From positions 7,337,258 to 7,401,257 of the forward strand of contig CM075852.1 in NCBI GenBank assembly GCA_037975125.1: DNA of 64,000 nucleotides, written 5' to 3'. Below the pieces are notes generated by a model. The model saw nothing but the letters and a program-made list of their open reading frames with translations. It did no database searches and was not told the origin of the DNA. The translations under genes were made by a program, and so were the position numbers. Each line of letters starts with the position of its first letter. Positions within the stretch are counted from its first letter, which is position 1. Source of the DNA: Latrodectus hesperus (lineage: Eukaryota; Arthropoda; Arachnida; Araneae; Theridiidae). Shown here piece by piece: positions 48,845 through 60,954 of this stretch.

Positions 48845-50953
48845 TTTTGAAATTTCAAAAATAAAAATGTTTATGGATTATGATTTCTAATATAACGAAA
48901 ATGCAATGGAACTGTAATATATTTAACAAGTTATGTTATAATACATAAAAATTTATTAAGCCGGTTATAATACATTATACAAATTGTTATGCATATTAAA
49001 CAAGTTTTTGTCTTATAACTCTAAAATTGGAAAAGAACTAGAATTTTAATTAAAATCATAAAGAAAGCTTACTTCTTTTCTTAAAATAACATATGAATTT
49101 ATAAGAATATTTTCTGATGATTAACATTTTCCTGAAATTTAATTAAAATTTTTATATTAAATTGTATTTATTTGAAATAGCTTTACAAGATTAAATGTAT
49201 GCTTTTCCTATTTTACTTTAGTATAAATAATTATGTAATTTCCTGTGCAAGAATAATATATAAATGTCTTTAATAATAAAATAACTTTTTAACGCAATTT
49301 TTCTCTTTCATCTTTATTACATCACCTGAAAATTATAAATTATTTTAAAAAATCTAAAATACCTTCATTAAATATTATAGTAGGAAAATAACTTTCATAA
49401 TTAGAAACACAAAATTGTTTCCAGTTATCCTTAATAATTAATTAAGATAATGAAGTTTATTATTTAATTTGTTTCAAGAAAATTAATTTAAATATATATT
49501 GTAAGGTTTGGATACTCTTTTTTTGTAACGAAAAATTAGGGGGAAAACTGAATTATTAAAATTTTTTACCTACAAACAATGTTTAGCTAAGTATTCTAGA
49601 AAGAAAAAGAATAACAAAGATTTTAAAGGAACTAATAAATATCCTAAAATCAAGAAAATATTACGGAAAAATGCAACTTTATCATTATTAAAGTTAAATG
49701 CGTGTACAAAATGAAAAAAATAACTTTAAGTAAAGAATTTAATATCAAAATAATAAATAACTTTGTAAAATATAACAGAATCTGTATTTTTCTATTCTTA
49801 AAGTGTGGATTACATTATTCCCATAATTTATATCAAGCTAAGATAAAAGTTTTAAAACTAATTTTGATCTTTTTCGCGCGTGCGCGATGTAGGATTACTC
49901 TTTGTTTAACTTATTTAAGTTAAAATATATGTAATCCCAATATTTTTCAATGATTTCTTTTAAATCGACTCTTATAAATAAAAATAATCTTTGAAAAGTA
50001 CTTATTAAAGTAGTATTATTTCTGATAAAGATGTTAAGAAGATAATATTTTGGATTTCATTCTACAAATTTAAATAATCATTTATTATAAATTTCTTTTG
50101 ATTTGTAATACTTAATGACGATAAATGAAATTCTATAATGTACACATTTTACAAAAAAGTAAATATTGTATAAACGACAGTTTGTTATGATTTAATAAAA
50201 TAACTGCCTTATTTAAAAAGCAAAATAATCCATTCATGAAAATATTGTATTAATAATTTAATCGAGGAAATAAGGATAAATAAAAATAAGGAATATTATG
50301 AAATTATAACTTGTGTGTGTTTTCTTGCAAATGAGTGATATTTCTTATCAAATTATGATTAATACAATTCGAAATAAAAGAAAATATTTGTTAATCATTC
50401 AATTTTTATTTGATTTGATAAATTCAGTTAAATCATAAAAACGTTTATTCAGTTATTATTTTATTGAAGAAAATAAAACCTGTAAAGGGTGGTGATGACC
50501 TTTCTGGAAGGGAAAAGATTCACTTACGTCACCAATAAGAAACGTGCAGGGGTTTGATACCTGAATCAATCGAAGACCTATTGTGTTGTCTAGTAGCGAC
50601 TGGGTCACGTTAAAGAATGTGCGCGGTAACAATGTCATTCTACTGATATGACATGGTATGGTGAGAAAGATTTGTAACTTGATCAAGGTTTAAAATTAGT
50701 TTTCATTCGGCAAATACAAGGAGCCTGAAACGTATCGCAAACAAAGAGACAAATAAGCAAAACAGCTTTGTAAAAAATATTCTGCGCTATTGTTAGAACT
50801 AACACACCCTTCATTTATACTTGACCAAACCAGCAACTATGAGTCATATGTATTGCGATCCATTTCTTCTTAGGATCTAGATTAGCACGCTAGGAAACTT
50901 TTTCCTTAAGGAAACACTCGATCAATCGAAAAATTGCAAATATGCAGAAGCAT
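48845..50953. other. A+T-rich DNA with one less A+T-rich block
   Basis: No gene is recognised. The block at 50470-50690 is richer in G+C, with a 76-codon minus-strand frame and AGCGACTGGGTCACGTTAAA. It may be an unidentified repeat. The last 12 bases form the left target duplication of the next element. Confidence 0.4.
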
Positions 50954-51195
50954 CCTGGAACCAGGGGGTACGTGTACCTTCCTGGGGCTTGAGCACAGCC
51001 ACCAGGCGCGTCGGCAAGTGGTGGATAGCCGAATGTCCTGCAGGAATGACAAGATAGCCTTGAATATAGAATCAGAGGCCGCGAACCAGCTCCCGTAAAC
51101 CCTGGTGTTATGCGATCCGTGCCTAGGGCTAATTGGCACAGCGGTATTGGTGTCTTAACGGAGCCTCTAGTTGCTTGGCGAACTTCTAGAGTAAT

Positions 51196-51582
51196 TTGCC
51201 TTGCCCAGTAACTCAGGCAATGCTGGGTGGACTTATATTACCTGAGCTTTTTAATTGTTATCTTGTGGCTGAAAAGACACAAGAAGTAACAAACCTTTCT
51301 GCATTTGCAGGTGAAGCCTCTAAAGTAGATCTTGCTGAAAAAGACAAGGGAACTCAGAGGCAATCTTGTAAAGGGGCAGCAATGAATCCTTCACTTGAGG
51401 TAGAAATGACCTCTAAACCATCTTCTTCTGGAGAAAGTCAGGAAGTTATTCCTAGCATGACTGACTTTCTGACCAGATGGGACTGTTTCAGCAAGACCTT
51501 ATCTGCTGGAAATGTCATATGCAAGAGGAAACGGCAGAGCATGTCATTTACGAATGTGAGGCTCTTGCCCTCCCTAAATTAA
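51196..51582 (+). CDS. Uncharacterised ORF of the short LINE derivative
   Basis: A 128-residue frame starting MPCPVTQAMLGGLILPELFN, open in both copies (also 56203-56589). The central part is Ser/Glu/Lys-rich. No domain is recognised. By position it could be the N-terminal part of an ORF1 protein whose remainder was deleted. From about residue 94 it reads through the ORF2-derived segment in the wrong frame, so its last 35 residues are not native. The three changes seen near codons 54, 60 and 84 between the copies alter residues, so constraint is not evident. Confidence 0.4.
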   Translation: MPCPVTQAMLGGLILPELFNCYLVAEKTQEVTNLSAFAGEASKVDLAEKDKGTQRQSCKGAAMNPSLEVEMTSKPSSSGESQEVIPSMTDFLTRWDCFSKTLSAGNVICKRKRQSMSFTNVRLLPSLN

Positions 51583-51683
51583 GTTCTTTAGGCTTCATCC
51601 ATACTAGAGAGTTACACCTAGACTCCATTAAAGGGTTATCGGACTTTATTAGTAAAGTGGGTGACCCGAGCAACTGGAACTAG
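51465..51683 (+). pseudogene. C-terminal end of non-LTR ORF2 (Cys/His block)
   Basis: The frame opens after a stop at 51462-51464 and shows GLFQQDL, CWKCHMQEETAEHVIYECEA and the end DPSNWN. The spacing CxxC...HxxxxC is the zinc-binding-like block found downstream of the reverse transcriptase in many non-LTR elements. The same region in copy 2 is 56472-56690. Confidence 0.7.
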
Positions 51684-51879
51684 GAAACATTGGGTTTGGA
51701 GTTAATGGTACAAAATGCTGATAAAAGCAGAGGTGCCCAATGACATACAAACTCAATTTTAAGAAGAAGAAGAAGAATACAGAAGCATATTTGCAATATT
51801 CTTAGTATCTGAATACATCTATATATTAAATTTTATCTATATATAAATATTGCAAATATGTCAAAATTCATAGGCTGTA

Positions 51880-52230
51880 ACGAAATCTCGTTTAGAAGAT
51901 ATATGGTTGACCAGATCTAGAACAAGATCCTTCACTATCAATTTGATGCTGCTTAGATTTAACTTCGGGCATATGGATCGCTATCAGAACGGTGATTCTG
52001 AAACTATAGATCATATTTACATTGTGACTGTCCTATATATGAAGATTTGAGGAACCAAATACGGAAAAGATTGAGATAGGAACATTAGCGTTCTCTTTGA
52101 TAGTTGAATTATCTTCAAACCCGGAAAATAAAATTATGCTTGTTGCGAATTTTTGTGAGAATCTAAAAGATTTTAATCTTAACGACATAAGAACTAAAAT
52201 TTTTAAACTTTATATTCCTTGAAATGTCCT
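51880..52230 (+). pseudogene. Decayed LINE ORF2 terminal fragment
   Basis: One frame reads LLRFNFGHMDRYQNGDSETI, continuing DHIYIVTVLYMKI before a stop. It resembles the terminal block of Jockey/I-type ORF2 (CRCG..ETLDHLL..CP.Y), with the cysteines lost. It differs from the Cys/His block in the neighbouring short LINE derivative. Confidence 0.5.
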
Positions 52231-52896
52231 CTCCTACAGCTTTTGTTAATCTGGCTTACCTGCTTCATTTCACGGTATGTCTTTGAGTCTCCATCAATTG
52301 ATAAAAAGACTTCAATCAATTTTCTTAAACAATATTAATAAATTGATTTTAAATCATCTCCAGTAAACTTCTTCAATATGAGGTATAAATATTTCAGCAT
52401 AGAGCCCCAAAAATATATGCCATAACCTACCTAGCTCTATTGTACCAGGGCACGTGTTTTTTCTTCTCATGCCGTAGAACGATAAGACGATTTTAATAAT
52501 TCCCACTGGTCAGTCATTTTCTTTTACTGGCACCAAATATGTATGACTGTTGTTGTGTTCCTCCTGATAAGATATCAATTTTTCGATTTGATAATCAGTA
52601 GTCTCTCTGGTGGTGATAATCAGTAGTCTCTCAGCTCAAGTAACACTCAATTAGTTTTAATATACTAGAGGAAATGCAAACGTAGAATATCTCGCTAGAA
52701 AACAGTTTATGCTCTTTAAAATCAACATCTTTTCTTGCTTTGTAAGCGAATGTAAATTTTAGTCGTATAAGAGGTATGGTTGGCCTAAAAGTCTAACCAT
52801 TTGGGAATGCTATCGCAGCATAAAAGGCAGCAAATTCCCCAAATAATTCTTCCTTTCTGAGTAAGGAATTTCGATGGAGTGTTTATATATTTTCTG

Positions 52897-52897
<1 letters not shown>
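52231..52897. other. Mixed DNA with a small tandem duplication
   Basis: GATAATCAGTAGTCTCTC occurs twice (52590-52607 and 52615-52632) at a 25-bp offset. No gene is recognised. Confidence 0.5.

Positions 52898-52967
<70 letters not shown>
52898..52967. repeat. (AT)n microsatellite
   Basis: About 70 bp of pure AT repeats. Confidence 0.97.
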
Positions 52968-52968
<1 letters not shown>

Positions 52969-55946
52969 CTTCCTAAAATTAAACTAATTAGTCTCAATCA
53001 TTGAAGAAATTTTTCTTTTTTAATATATACCCATAAACTCCAAATAAAATTAAATGTAAATACTATAAAAGAATTAGTTTAATAGGATTATATGTAATTA
53101 TTAAAACTTTTTAATTAACTTAATGAATAATGAAGCTTACTAAATCTATAACGTAGAGTTATTAAATATTTATACTTTTAAGTTTTTAAATCCTTCTTTT
53201 CTTTAATTTGATCTTAAAGCTCGCAATATTTTTCTAAGAAAACTGGAAAATGCTTTTTTCCAAATCTTAAAAGAAAAACATAGTTTTCTCAAAATACTAG
53301 AATTTTTAATTCATATCTTTGATCAAAAAACTAGTTATTTTATATTTCATTTCTTATAAAATTAAGATATTCTTTTACAATTAGCATTCTTAAACTACTT
53401 ATTTTTAAAATTAGCTTTTTTACCAAAAGTTTATAAATTTAACTAAGTGTAAAATGGTACATAATGTTTAATTACTTCTATCCTCTTTTTTTTAAAAATA
53501 AGTATAAATTCTGTATTATTTTAATATAAATTAATATTAAATCCCTTGAATATGAGTAAGGAATTTCATCTTTCAACATTTTATTCGTTAAAGTTCCTGT
53601 TTTTTAAATATGACATTAAAATTACAAGTCATTTAAGAAAAAATTTTTCATTAAATATTTTAAAGAACAAATGGCAGAATGAATTTTAAAAATTGTCGCA
53701 AAAATTTAAATCTTTAGATTTTTATTATAAATATTTTATATACTGCAGATTATTTACATCTAAAATTATGTGAAAAATAAATGAAACAAAAATTTATTTT
53801 TAATAAATTAGTGTTAGGTAAATAGTTTGAAAAAAGCACATACATTTATTTACTCTCTTAAAAAAATAGAGTGGATACCTTTCAGGAATGGAATTTCACT
53901 CTTTCATTTTGCTTAAACTTAACCAATGTTTAAAATAGAAATTCACTCTTTTGAAAGATGCAGCTAAAACTACTCTTTCTAAAAGAATAGCAACAAATCG
54001 TTTTAAAGAGGTAAATTTAATAGAAAAGAGTGAATTTCAATATTTTAGAATTGCTTGTTTTAGACAGTAAAGTTAGTGCAGAAAATATAAATTTATATTC
54101 TTTAATTTGTGAAGCAATTTACTGCATTACAGTTGTCAAAATATATATAAGAATGTCTTTTATGTATTTGTATAATTTAATCCAAAATATTTTAATTCAA
54201 TGATAAACTAGTTTATTGTTTTTGATAATTATGATGACTTTTAAAGTATATTTAATTAAAAACATTTTTAGTTGTATATAAAATTTGTATACAAAAATTG
54301 TATTATGAAATAGATTAACTGCTATGTATTAAGTAAGAATAGATTGTTAACTTCTAAGCAAACAATAAGAACAAAACTTGCGTTTTTAGTTTAATTTACT
54401 CAGCTAAGCAATACAAACACAAGCATTGCCAATTTAATAAATTACATGCAAGTCAAGTAATTGATAAAAAAATGATAAATATATTACTTGAATTCTTTTG
54501 ATATTTGTAATCACTATGTATTGAAGGCAGTTAAATAATTTATTTTGAAATTACAGGATGAGAGAAAGACCATATTTATGGACTATTCTGCTCTGATTAT
54601 TCTATTGATATTATTGTAAATATGCTTCAGAAAATAAACTTTGCTTTCATAACATATTTTGTAAACCAAGTTTTATTTAAAGTATAAAAATAAAGTGTTA
54701 AGAAACCCTTTCAATGAAAGTAAAAATAAAATATACATAAAAATATAAAAAAAATTATCATAAAAACATCTTATTTAGTTTTATAAGAGAAAAACATAAG
54801 AGGATATATTGTATATACTTAGATGCACTTTTATTTTTTAATTTATTAACAATTTGTACATAATAAAATATGCATATTTTTCAAGATGATCTCAGTTGGT
54901 CTTGTTACAGTTTACCAGAGTGAACCATTTATGGTGGAAACTTGAATGTGACATTCCTTTAATTATCCATTCTCCTAATTCAAAAGAAAAATAAAACAAT
55001 AAAAATTTATACAGTCTATATAATTTATGTTTCCCCTTCCTTATTGTTCATGCTAATTAATTGATTAATACTAGAATTTTATATGAATAAAATAAAGCTT
55101 TATTTTGCTGAAAAAAGGTTTACTAATTGAAAGAAAAAAGTTCTGAATTTTAAATATTTTGAAATTTAGTATTTTAAAATTCATAATGTGCATTTTAATT
55201 GTTCCCAGAAAATATTTTCTAATCTGAAATTTATGGTCTGACTTTCCAGTATAAATTTATGAGGACGACATCTATCATAGGATTTTAGATGCTCATTTGA
55301 AATATACCACACTACTCGGTATTTTAGAAACCATAATTGATATTGTTTATACATTAATTTTGATAAGTTAATAATTTTAATTTAAAAAAAAACTAGTGTG
55401 AAAAAATGTTGAGCATACAGAAATTATAAAAATTATTGAATATTTCTGTCCATAATAGATTTCGAGTTTAATGAAGCATTCTTTTATCAATTGTTTTTCA
55501 ATATATCAAGTTTTATGAGCAATAAATGTTTATGAAATTTTGCAATAAATATTTTTAACAATACTAAGCAAAACGTTTTTAAAAGCTTCTAAGAAAAATT
55601 TGACTTTTTATGTAAAATTTCAAATAATATAGAAAATTTCTTCAGCATTCTTTTATCAGCATCTGAAGTTTTTCTTAAAAAATAGGAATTTAAATACTTC
55701 AGGCTCAGTAAGAACTGAAAAGTATACTGATATTGGAATGTATCAACATATTTATAAAAATGGGTGTTTTTGTAAGTATCATCATCAGAAAAGTTTCCTA
55801 AAATAAGTAATTAAATAATTTTGGATCACATTAAAACTTCAGAGAATATTGATATGGAAATGTATCATATGTATTAATATTTGTGATGCAAAGCTTACAA
55901 CTTTTACATTTTAATTGATTCCAAAACTAAAAACATTTAAAATAAT
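52968..55946. other. A+T-rich DNA with a MITE-like inverted repeat
   Basis: No gene is recognised. A perfect 15-bp inverted repeat (GAAATTCACTCTTTT) lies at 53938-53952 and 54024-54038, with related CACTCTTT motifs around it. No clear target duplication was found. Confidence 0.45.
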
Positions 55947-55960
55947 ATGTATCATGAGAT

Positions 55961-56785
55961 CCTGGAACCAGGGGGTACGTGTACCTTCCTGGGGCTTGAG
56001 CACAGCCACCAGGCGCGTCGGCAAGTGGTGGATAGCCGAATATCCTGTAGGAATGACAGGATAGCCTTGAATATAGAATCAGAGGCCGCGAACCAGCTCC
56101 CGTAAACCCTGGTGTTATGCGATCCGTGCCTAGGGCTAATTGGCACAGCGGTATTGGTGTCTTAACGGAGCCTCTAGTTGCTTGGCGAACTTCTAGAGTA
56201 ATTTGCCTTGCCCAGTAACTCAGGCAATGCTGGGTGGACTTATATTACCTGAGCTTTTTAATTGCTATCTTGTGGCTGAAAAGACACAAGAAGTAACAAA
56301 CCTTTCTGCATTTGCAGGTGAAGCCTCTAAAGTAGACCTTGCTGAAAAAGACAAGGAAACTCAGAGGCAATCTTGTAAAGTGGCAGCAATGAATCCTTCA
56401 CTTGAGGTAGAAATGACCTCTAAACCATCTTCTTCTGGTGAAAGTCAGGAAGCTATTCCTAGCATGACTGACTTTCTGACCAGATGGGACTATTTCAGCA
56501 AGACCTTATCTGCTGGAAATGTCATATGCAAGAGGAAACGGCAGAGCATGTCATTTACGAATGTGAGGCTCTTGCCCTCCCTAAATTAACTTCTTTAGGC
56601 TTCATCCATACTAGAGAGTTACACCTAGACTCCATTAAAGGGTTATCAGACTTTATTAATAAAGTGGATGACCCGAGCAACTGGAACTAGGAAACATTGG
56701 GTTTGGAGTTAATGGTACAAAATGCTGATAAAAGCAGAGGTGCCCAATGACATAGAAACTCAATTTTAAGAAGAAGAAGAAGAAG
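55961..56785 (+). mobile_element. Short LINE derivative, copy 2
   Basis: An 825-bp near-identical copy of 50954-51776, starting at the same base and ending in (AAG)n. It is flanked by a perfect 14-bp target duplication ATGTATCATGAGAT (55947-55960 and 56786-56799). The matching start points and separate target duplications show two independent insertions of one defined unit, not a segmental duplication. Confidence 0.92.
56203..56589 (+). CDS. Uncharacterised ORF of the short LINE derivative, copy 2
   Basis: The counterpart of the frame at 51196-51582, with the same length and start. Visible differences include E in place of G near codon 54, V in place of G near 60, A in place of V near 84, and Y in place of C near 96. 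The mostly residue-changing pattern fits neutral drift and does not support a selected protein. Confidence 0.35.
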   Translation: MPCPVTQAMLGGLILPELFNCYLVAEKTQEVTNLSAFAGEASKVDLAEKDKETQRQSCKVAAMNPSLEVEMTSKPSSSGESQEAIPSMTDFLTRWDYFSKTLSAGNVICKRKRQSMSFTNVRLLPSLN

Positions 56786-56863
56786 ATGTATCATGAGATA
56801 CAAAAACCTATAAATTTCATACTATAATGTATTTTGCACTATATTGGATTTATAAGGATCATA

Positions 56864-57080
56864 TTGGGTAGGCAACTAAATTCCCACCGTTATCAATAAT
56901 GTTTGTTAAAAAAATATTTTTTCAATAAACGTATACAAGTAGTTAATCAAGAATGTTTCCATTATTGTTTACAAGGTCTTCCTAACGTTCAATACGTTTT
57001 TCAGTACCTCTTTGGTAAAAACTTTCTGTTTGAGACACGAAAAAGTCATCCAACCAAGCTCTTAATAAACGTTTAAAAAA
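56864..57080 (-). pseudogene. Mariner 3' end with transposase C-terminus
   Basis: The plus strand begins TTGGGTAGGCAACTAAATTC just after a TA. This resembles the terminal repeat of cecropia/mellifera-type mariner elements. On the minus strand the sequence encodes LRAWLDDFFVSQTESFYQRG, a few more residues, a stop, then EDLVNNNGNILD and a stop. That is the usual C-terminal end of mariner transposases. Everything upstream of this is missing. Confidence 0.75.
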
Positions 57081-58950
57081 ACGTTGCAATAAACGTAGAA
57101 TTTGTGCAATGAAAGTTGCAAACAAAGCATTCAATGGCTATGAACTATATTTGAGAGTTTCTCTACAATATTGCAAACATTACTATAATGATATATTCTG
57201 AATATTTACTTAATGATAGGAAATAAAACTTGTAATAATTGTAGAAAATATATAGATTCGGTCTTCCTTTTATACCAGTCTAAGCAAATGAAAAAATAGC
57301 CTTTATTGTATGAATGGACTTTTTTGTCTTAGCCGATGACACTCAGATATTTAACGGAGAACTTCGCCTTGTTTGCTGCCTGACGCTCGAATTACACGAT
57401 TGGAATTCGATTGGAACACGATTCGAATTACAAAGTCATTGACAAATTCGATTTACGATGCCATCTCAATACGATGTGATGTAGATGAAACATTATCTGA
57501 TGTCATCAAATTATTTTATTTGTGTAAAAGCAGTAGTAGAAGAAAAATAATCCCTAGATTTGTAATGCCACTCTATTCATTGGAATTTGCTGGATAATTT
57601 CACTCTTACAATGCTTGTTGAGCTTATAATGCCGTCTGCTAAAATCACTTTCATTCATTGACAAGGAGGCAAATTTTTGGAAATTCAAAAGAAATTTTAA
57701 AATTTTTATTTGTTTAGAACAATTTTATTAGTGAATTTGTTAATGAATCTATTCAACTAATTAAATTTAAATAATTACCAACAAAAGTAAAAATTTAGAA
57801 ACAAACGAAATAATAAATGATGTAATTTTCTTAAGTACATTGCAAAATAACATTTTGGAATTTATTCAAATGGAATGCTACATTTCTAGGACAGTTCTAG
57901 TTTTATGAAGGCAGAAGAAAATGTAAACAAAGTTTTGATTTTATCGAAACGTGGTGGTTGCTTATTCATTTATTTATTAAATATTTGTTTCTTAAATATC
58001 CTTAATTTAGAACTTATCAATTTTACGTAATCGTAATTTTTCATCTTTTTTCAATTTGTCGTTATGGTGGATATAATCAAACATGTTTCCACATTCTATC
58101 TTAAATTTTCAGGTAAATAGTTATCATACTGAAACGAAATTTCATATGCCTTCATAATCTTAGAAGTATTAAGTAATAACTTAGGACAAATGATTATAAT
58201 ATTTCTCTGAGTGCACTTATAAGAAATGTAATGATGGCTTTGTAACAATTAATATTTTTCCTTGAATGGAAAATGTTTTCGAAATTACATTACCCTGCAT
58301 AGAAGGTTGTTTTTCTTGCTGGGATGATATTTACCTGATAAACTGAAAATATAAAATGAAATTCCTAATTTTTTTCATAGAATTATCATTTTTCTAATGA
58401 ATATTTTTAAATTTTCATACGCTCTTTTATTTTATTTCAAATGTCATTCATTTTTTTTGGCATTTATCTCCCATATGTTAAATTTACTTATTTCTATTTA
58501 TCTTTGATTCACATTTTTTCTTTTCCAGATTTATATTTTTTATATATTATTTTATTTTTGCTATTTCATGTCTAAACATGACACTTAAAACATAATTATG
58601 AGTTTCTATCCAAATAATTTAATTCCTATTAAATGGACTCCTTTATTGTTTAAATATCTCTGTTCTTACATAAAAATAAAAAATAAAAGGCAAACTAATG
58701 AAATTTCATTATTAAGTCACCAATTTAACTACAAATTTTAAAATTTACATCTATTCACAATGTGGCTTCTTGTATTAACATACTTGAATCATTTAAATCA
58801 AAACTTATACAGCAAAAAATATTTAAATACTCAGAGCTTTCCAGTGTGGTTAGAAGTGCCTTATTTGATAGTAAAATTAATTTTAAAATTTTAATTCAAA
58901 AATATTTTCAACATAAATGATCTTTGGAATGATATTCGATATATACCATT
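57081..58950. other. A+T-rich DNA, nothing firmly recognised
   Basis: Around 57385-57470 CGATT/AATCG-type motifs recur in both orientations (GAATTACACGATTGGAATTC and similar), perhaps the end of an old inverted-repeat element. A 74-codon frame at 57373-57597 is not recognised. Confidence 0.4.
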
Positions 58951-58963
58951 AAAAAACTCCCTT

Positions 58964-59390
58964 TGCTAAGGGGGCTTGCAGGATTTCAAATACTCCCTCT
59001 TCCACATTTACTTTTCTGGAGTTATACTCCCGGGAAAAATCAAAAATCTCGGAGGAGTGGAAAACACCCCCCACCCATAATTGGTACAAGGGATCAAAAC
59101 CAGGTTTGTCCCTTGACCTCCCGTGTGACAGACGTACCCGGACTGTTCTCTCAAGACTTGTTAGCGGTCATATTAAGTGCCTCACTTTCAACGAGGGCAG
59201 GAAAACTTTCGTCACATGCACCAAGTGCCAAAATCATCAGGCTTCTCCTCAGCATCTTTTGGATTGCATGGGTCTCTCTAGGGAGGATCTCTTTAGCAAT
59301 CCTCTTTTAGTCTTCGACTTCCTTACAGTCATCTAACTCGTGGATCTAGTCTGACTCCGTCAGACATGGAGGATAAGCAACAACAACAAC
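58964..59390 (+). mobile_element. 5'-truncated LINE insertion
   Basis: A 427-bp insertion between perfect 13-bp copies of AAAAAACTCCCTT (58951-58963 and 59391-59403). It ends in an (AAC)n-type tail. The coding part encodes the end of ORF2. In the frame ending at 59336 it reads DRRTRTVLSRLVSGHIKCL, then FVTCTKCQNHQASPQHLLDC, which is a CxxC...HxxxC block. The same block occurs decayed at about 41420. It is a typical target-primed reverse transcription product, dead on arrival. Confidence 0.9.
59106..59336 (+). pseudogene. LINE ORF2 C-terminal fragment
   Basis: A 76-codon open frame with RTRTVLSRLVSGHIK, TCTKCQNHQASPQHLLDCMG and SREDLFSNPLLVFDFL. It lacks reverse transcriptase, endonuclease and RNase H. 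The intact frame reflects recent insertion, not function. Confidence 0.8.
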
Positions 59391-59403
59391 AAAAAACTCC
59401 CTT

Positions 59404-59639
59404 AAATTACTATACTAGATTAGAAATTTGCAAACTTTATGTACGAGCATCGAATAGAAAGATATATTTTAATTTATTTACCCCAATATAGTAACTAGAA
59501 ATTATATTTTTCAATTTCATGGGCAATATTCTATACATAACTTCGAAAATCCCTTGCTTTCGGTGCCCTGGAGGGTTAGAGCATAGTTCTAGTTATAGGA
59601 AAAAACTGAGAACAAATTTCAGCAAAACGGAAGATTTTA
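59404..59639. other. A+T-rich DNA, nothing recognised
   Basis: GGAGGGTTAGAGCATAGTTC at about 59570-59590 may be a worn tRNA-like box A leading into the SINE remnant that follows. Confidence 0.35.
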
Positions 59640-59760
59640 TAGCCGCTGAGTAATGTATCTCATGCTTGTGCAATGTCTTCCAAGTGAAATGATACCTCTT
59701 GAGGTGGTTGGCCTAGTCTGGGAATCATCCACTTGGTTATTGCTTTACATTACAAAGAAA
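59640..59760 (+). mobile_element. SINE remnant (family of 9587-9830)
   Basis: It shares CAATGTCTTCCAAGTGAAAT and the following GATACCTCTTGAGGT with the copy at 9587-9830, with small differences. Confidence 0.6.
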
Positions 59761-60954
59761 ATGAACCACAGCAAACAATTTATATCTAATTAATTAAATG
59801 AAAAATTAATAAAAAATTTTCTTCTTAGCAAATTCGAAATACATTTCAAACATTAAGAGATGTTTTTAATTTAACTATTTATTCATTAATACTCTGTTAA
59901 AATGATCATTGAATTTTTATTCGTAATTTTTTATTAAAAATTATTTTAACTTTTAATAAAGTTTCAGCTTTTAAATATTATTTTTCATATTTAATAAATA
60001 TCATAATAAAATAATTGTACTTTTATCATTAATGATGCATAATTGCATTAGCTTACCTTGAATCATAAATATTGTTTCAAATGAAAATAAGTTTTTAGAC
60101 AAATTTAGATTTTTCTTACCAAAAATCATGTAAATTATGAACGTGCATGATTCTTCAAAATCTCTTTAGAGTAACATGTATTTTGTTTCCTTATTTCCTT
60201 CCATTGTGATACATTTGTTGCAAAAAATAAACAATAAATTCTTTTATAAGAACATGAAGTTCCAACACATATTATCCATTTGAAAAAGAATATTTCCCCA
60301 TTCAAAGCATAGAAACTATTCGACAGAAAAGAGCAGTATTTCAAAAGGTGTCAAACCCGTGACTACTTAGTAGTCAAACAATGTCATGAGCTTAAGTCAA
60401 ATTTCTTACGTCTGTTACAAGAAAAGAAATGAGATTACCGATAGAGAAGCAGTTCTGTTTCTATTTAAACTGCCGAAATTCATGTGGTTATTGTGTGGCG
60501 AGCCTCAGGAGATTAAGGGAGGGAAAAAAACCCAGAAGAGGATTCTGGGCAGAATACCAATGAGAAAGGCAATTACAGATACCTGTTCCCCTAACTGCAG
60601 CATTTGAATTACATCCACTCCTCCATGCCGATCACTACTTCGTAACAGAAGAATACTTGTCCATTCCATTGAAGATTAAGGGGGATATTTTTATTTTTTC
60701 CTTTCGAAAAAATTGGTGATTTCTGAATTAAAACCAAATTTAAATCTAGCTTAATGCTTTGAGGATTTGCTCTGTCAATACAAAGATAGTTTTAAATAGA
60801 TATAAGTGACTTACTGTGGTTTATTCAAAATTTTTTGGTCCAGGATTTGAATTCCGAAGATTTATTTATAATAGATTGATTAATCTAATTTTTTCTCCTT
60901 TTAGCTGTAATAAATATTAAAATAATATTTCATATTAAACTGATGAATATAGAA
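59761..60954. other. A+T-rich DNA with a less A+T-rich block at 60380-60660
   Basis: The block contains a 73-codon frame (60386-60607) with no recognisable domain and begins beside the near-palindrome GACTACTTAGTAGTC (60361-60375). It does not match any other repeat in the window, so it could be unique sequence or an unrecognised element. Confidence 0.35.

Larger units (their letters stand above)
50954..51776 (+). mobile_element. Short LINE derivative, copy 1
   Basis: An 823-bp unit starting CCTGGAACCAGGGGG and ending in (AAG)n. It is flanked by ATGCAGAAGCAT (50942-50953) and ATACAGAAGCAT (51777-51788), a target duplication with one mismatch. It consists of a roughly 240-bp leader, a first frame (51196-51582), then a second, overlapping frame (51465-51683). 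The second encodes a terminal Cys/His block of a non-LTR ORF2: CWKC, then AEHVIYEC. Reverse transcriptase and endonuclease are absent. A second copy at 55961-56785 differs at only about fifteen sites by eye. Confidence 0.85.

Noticed and set aside
50906..51139. A 77-codon minus-strand gene, repeated at 55952-56146
   Set aside because: It lies opposite the leader of the short LINE derivative, and its shared sequence comes from the element's duplication.
50954..56785. Segmental duplication of host DNA
   Set aside because: Only the 823-825 bp unit is shared, and each copy has its own target duplication and (AAG)n tail.
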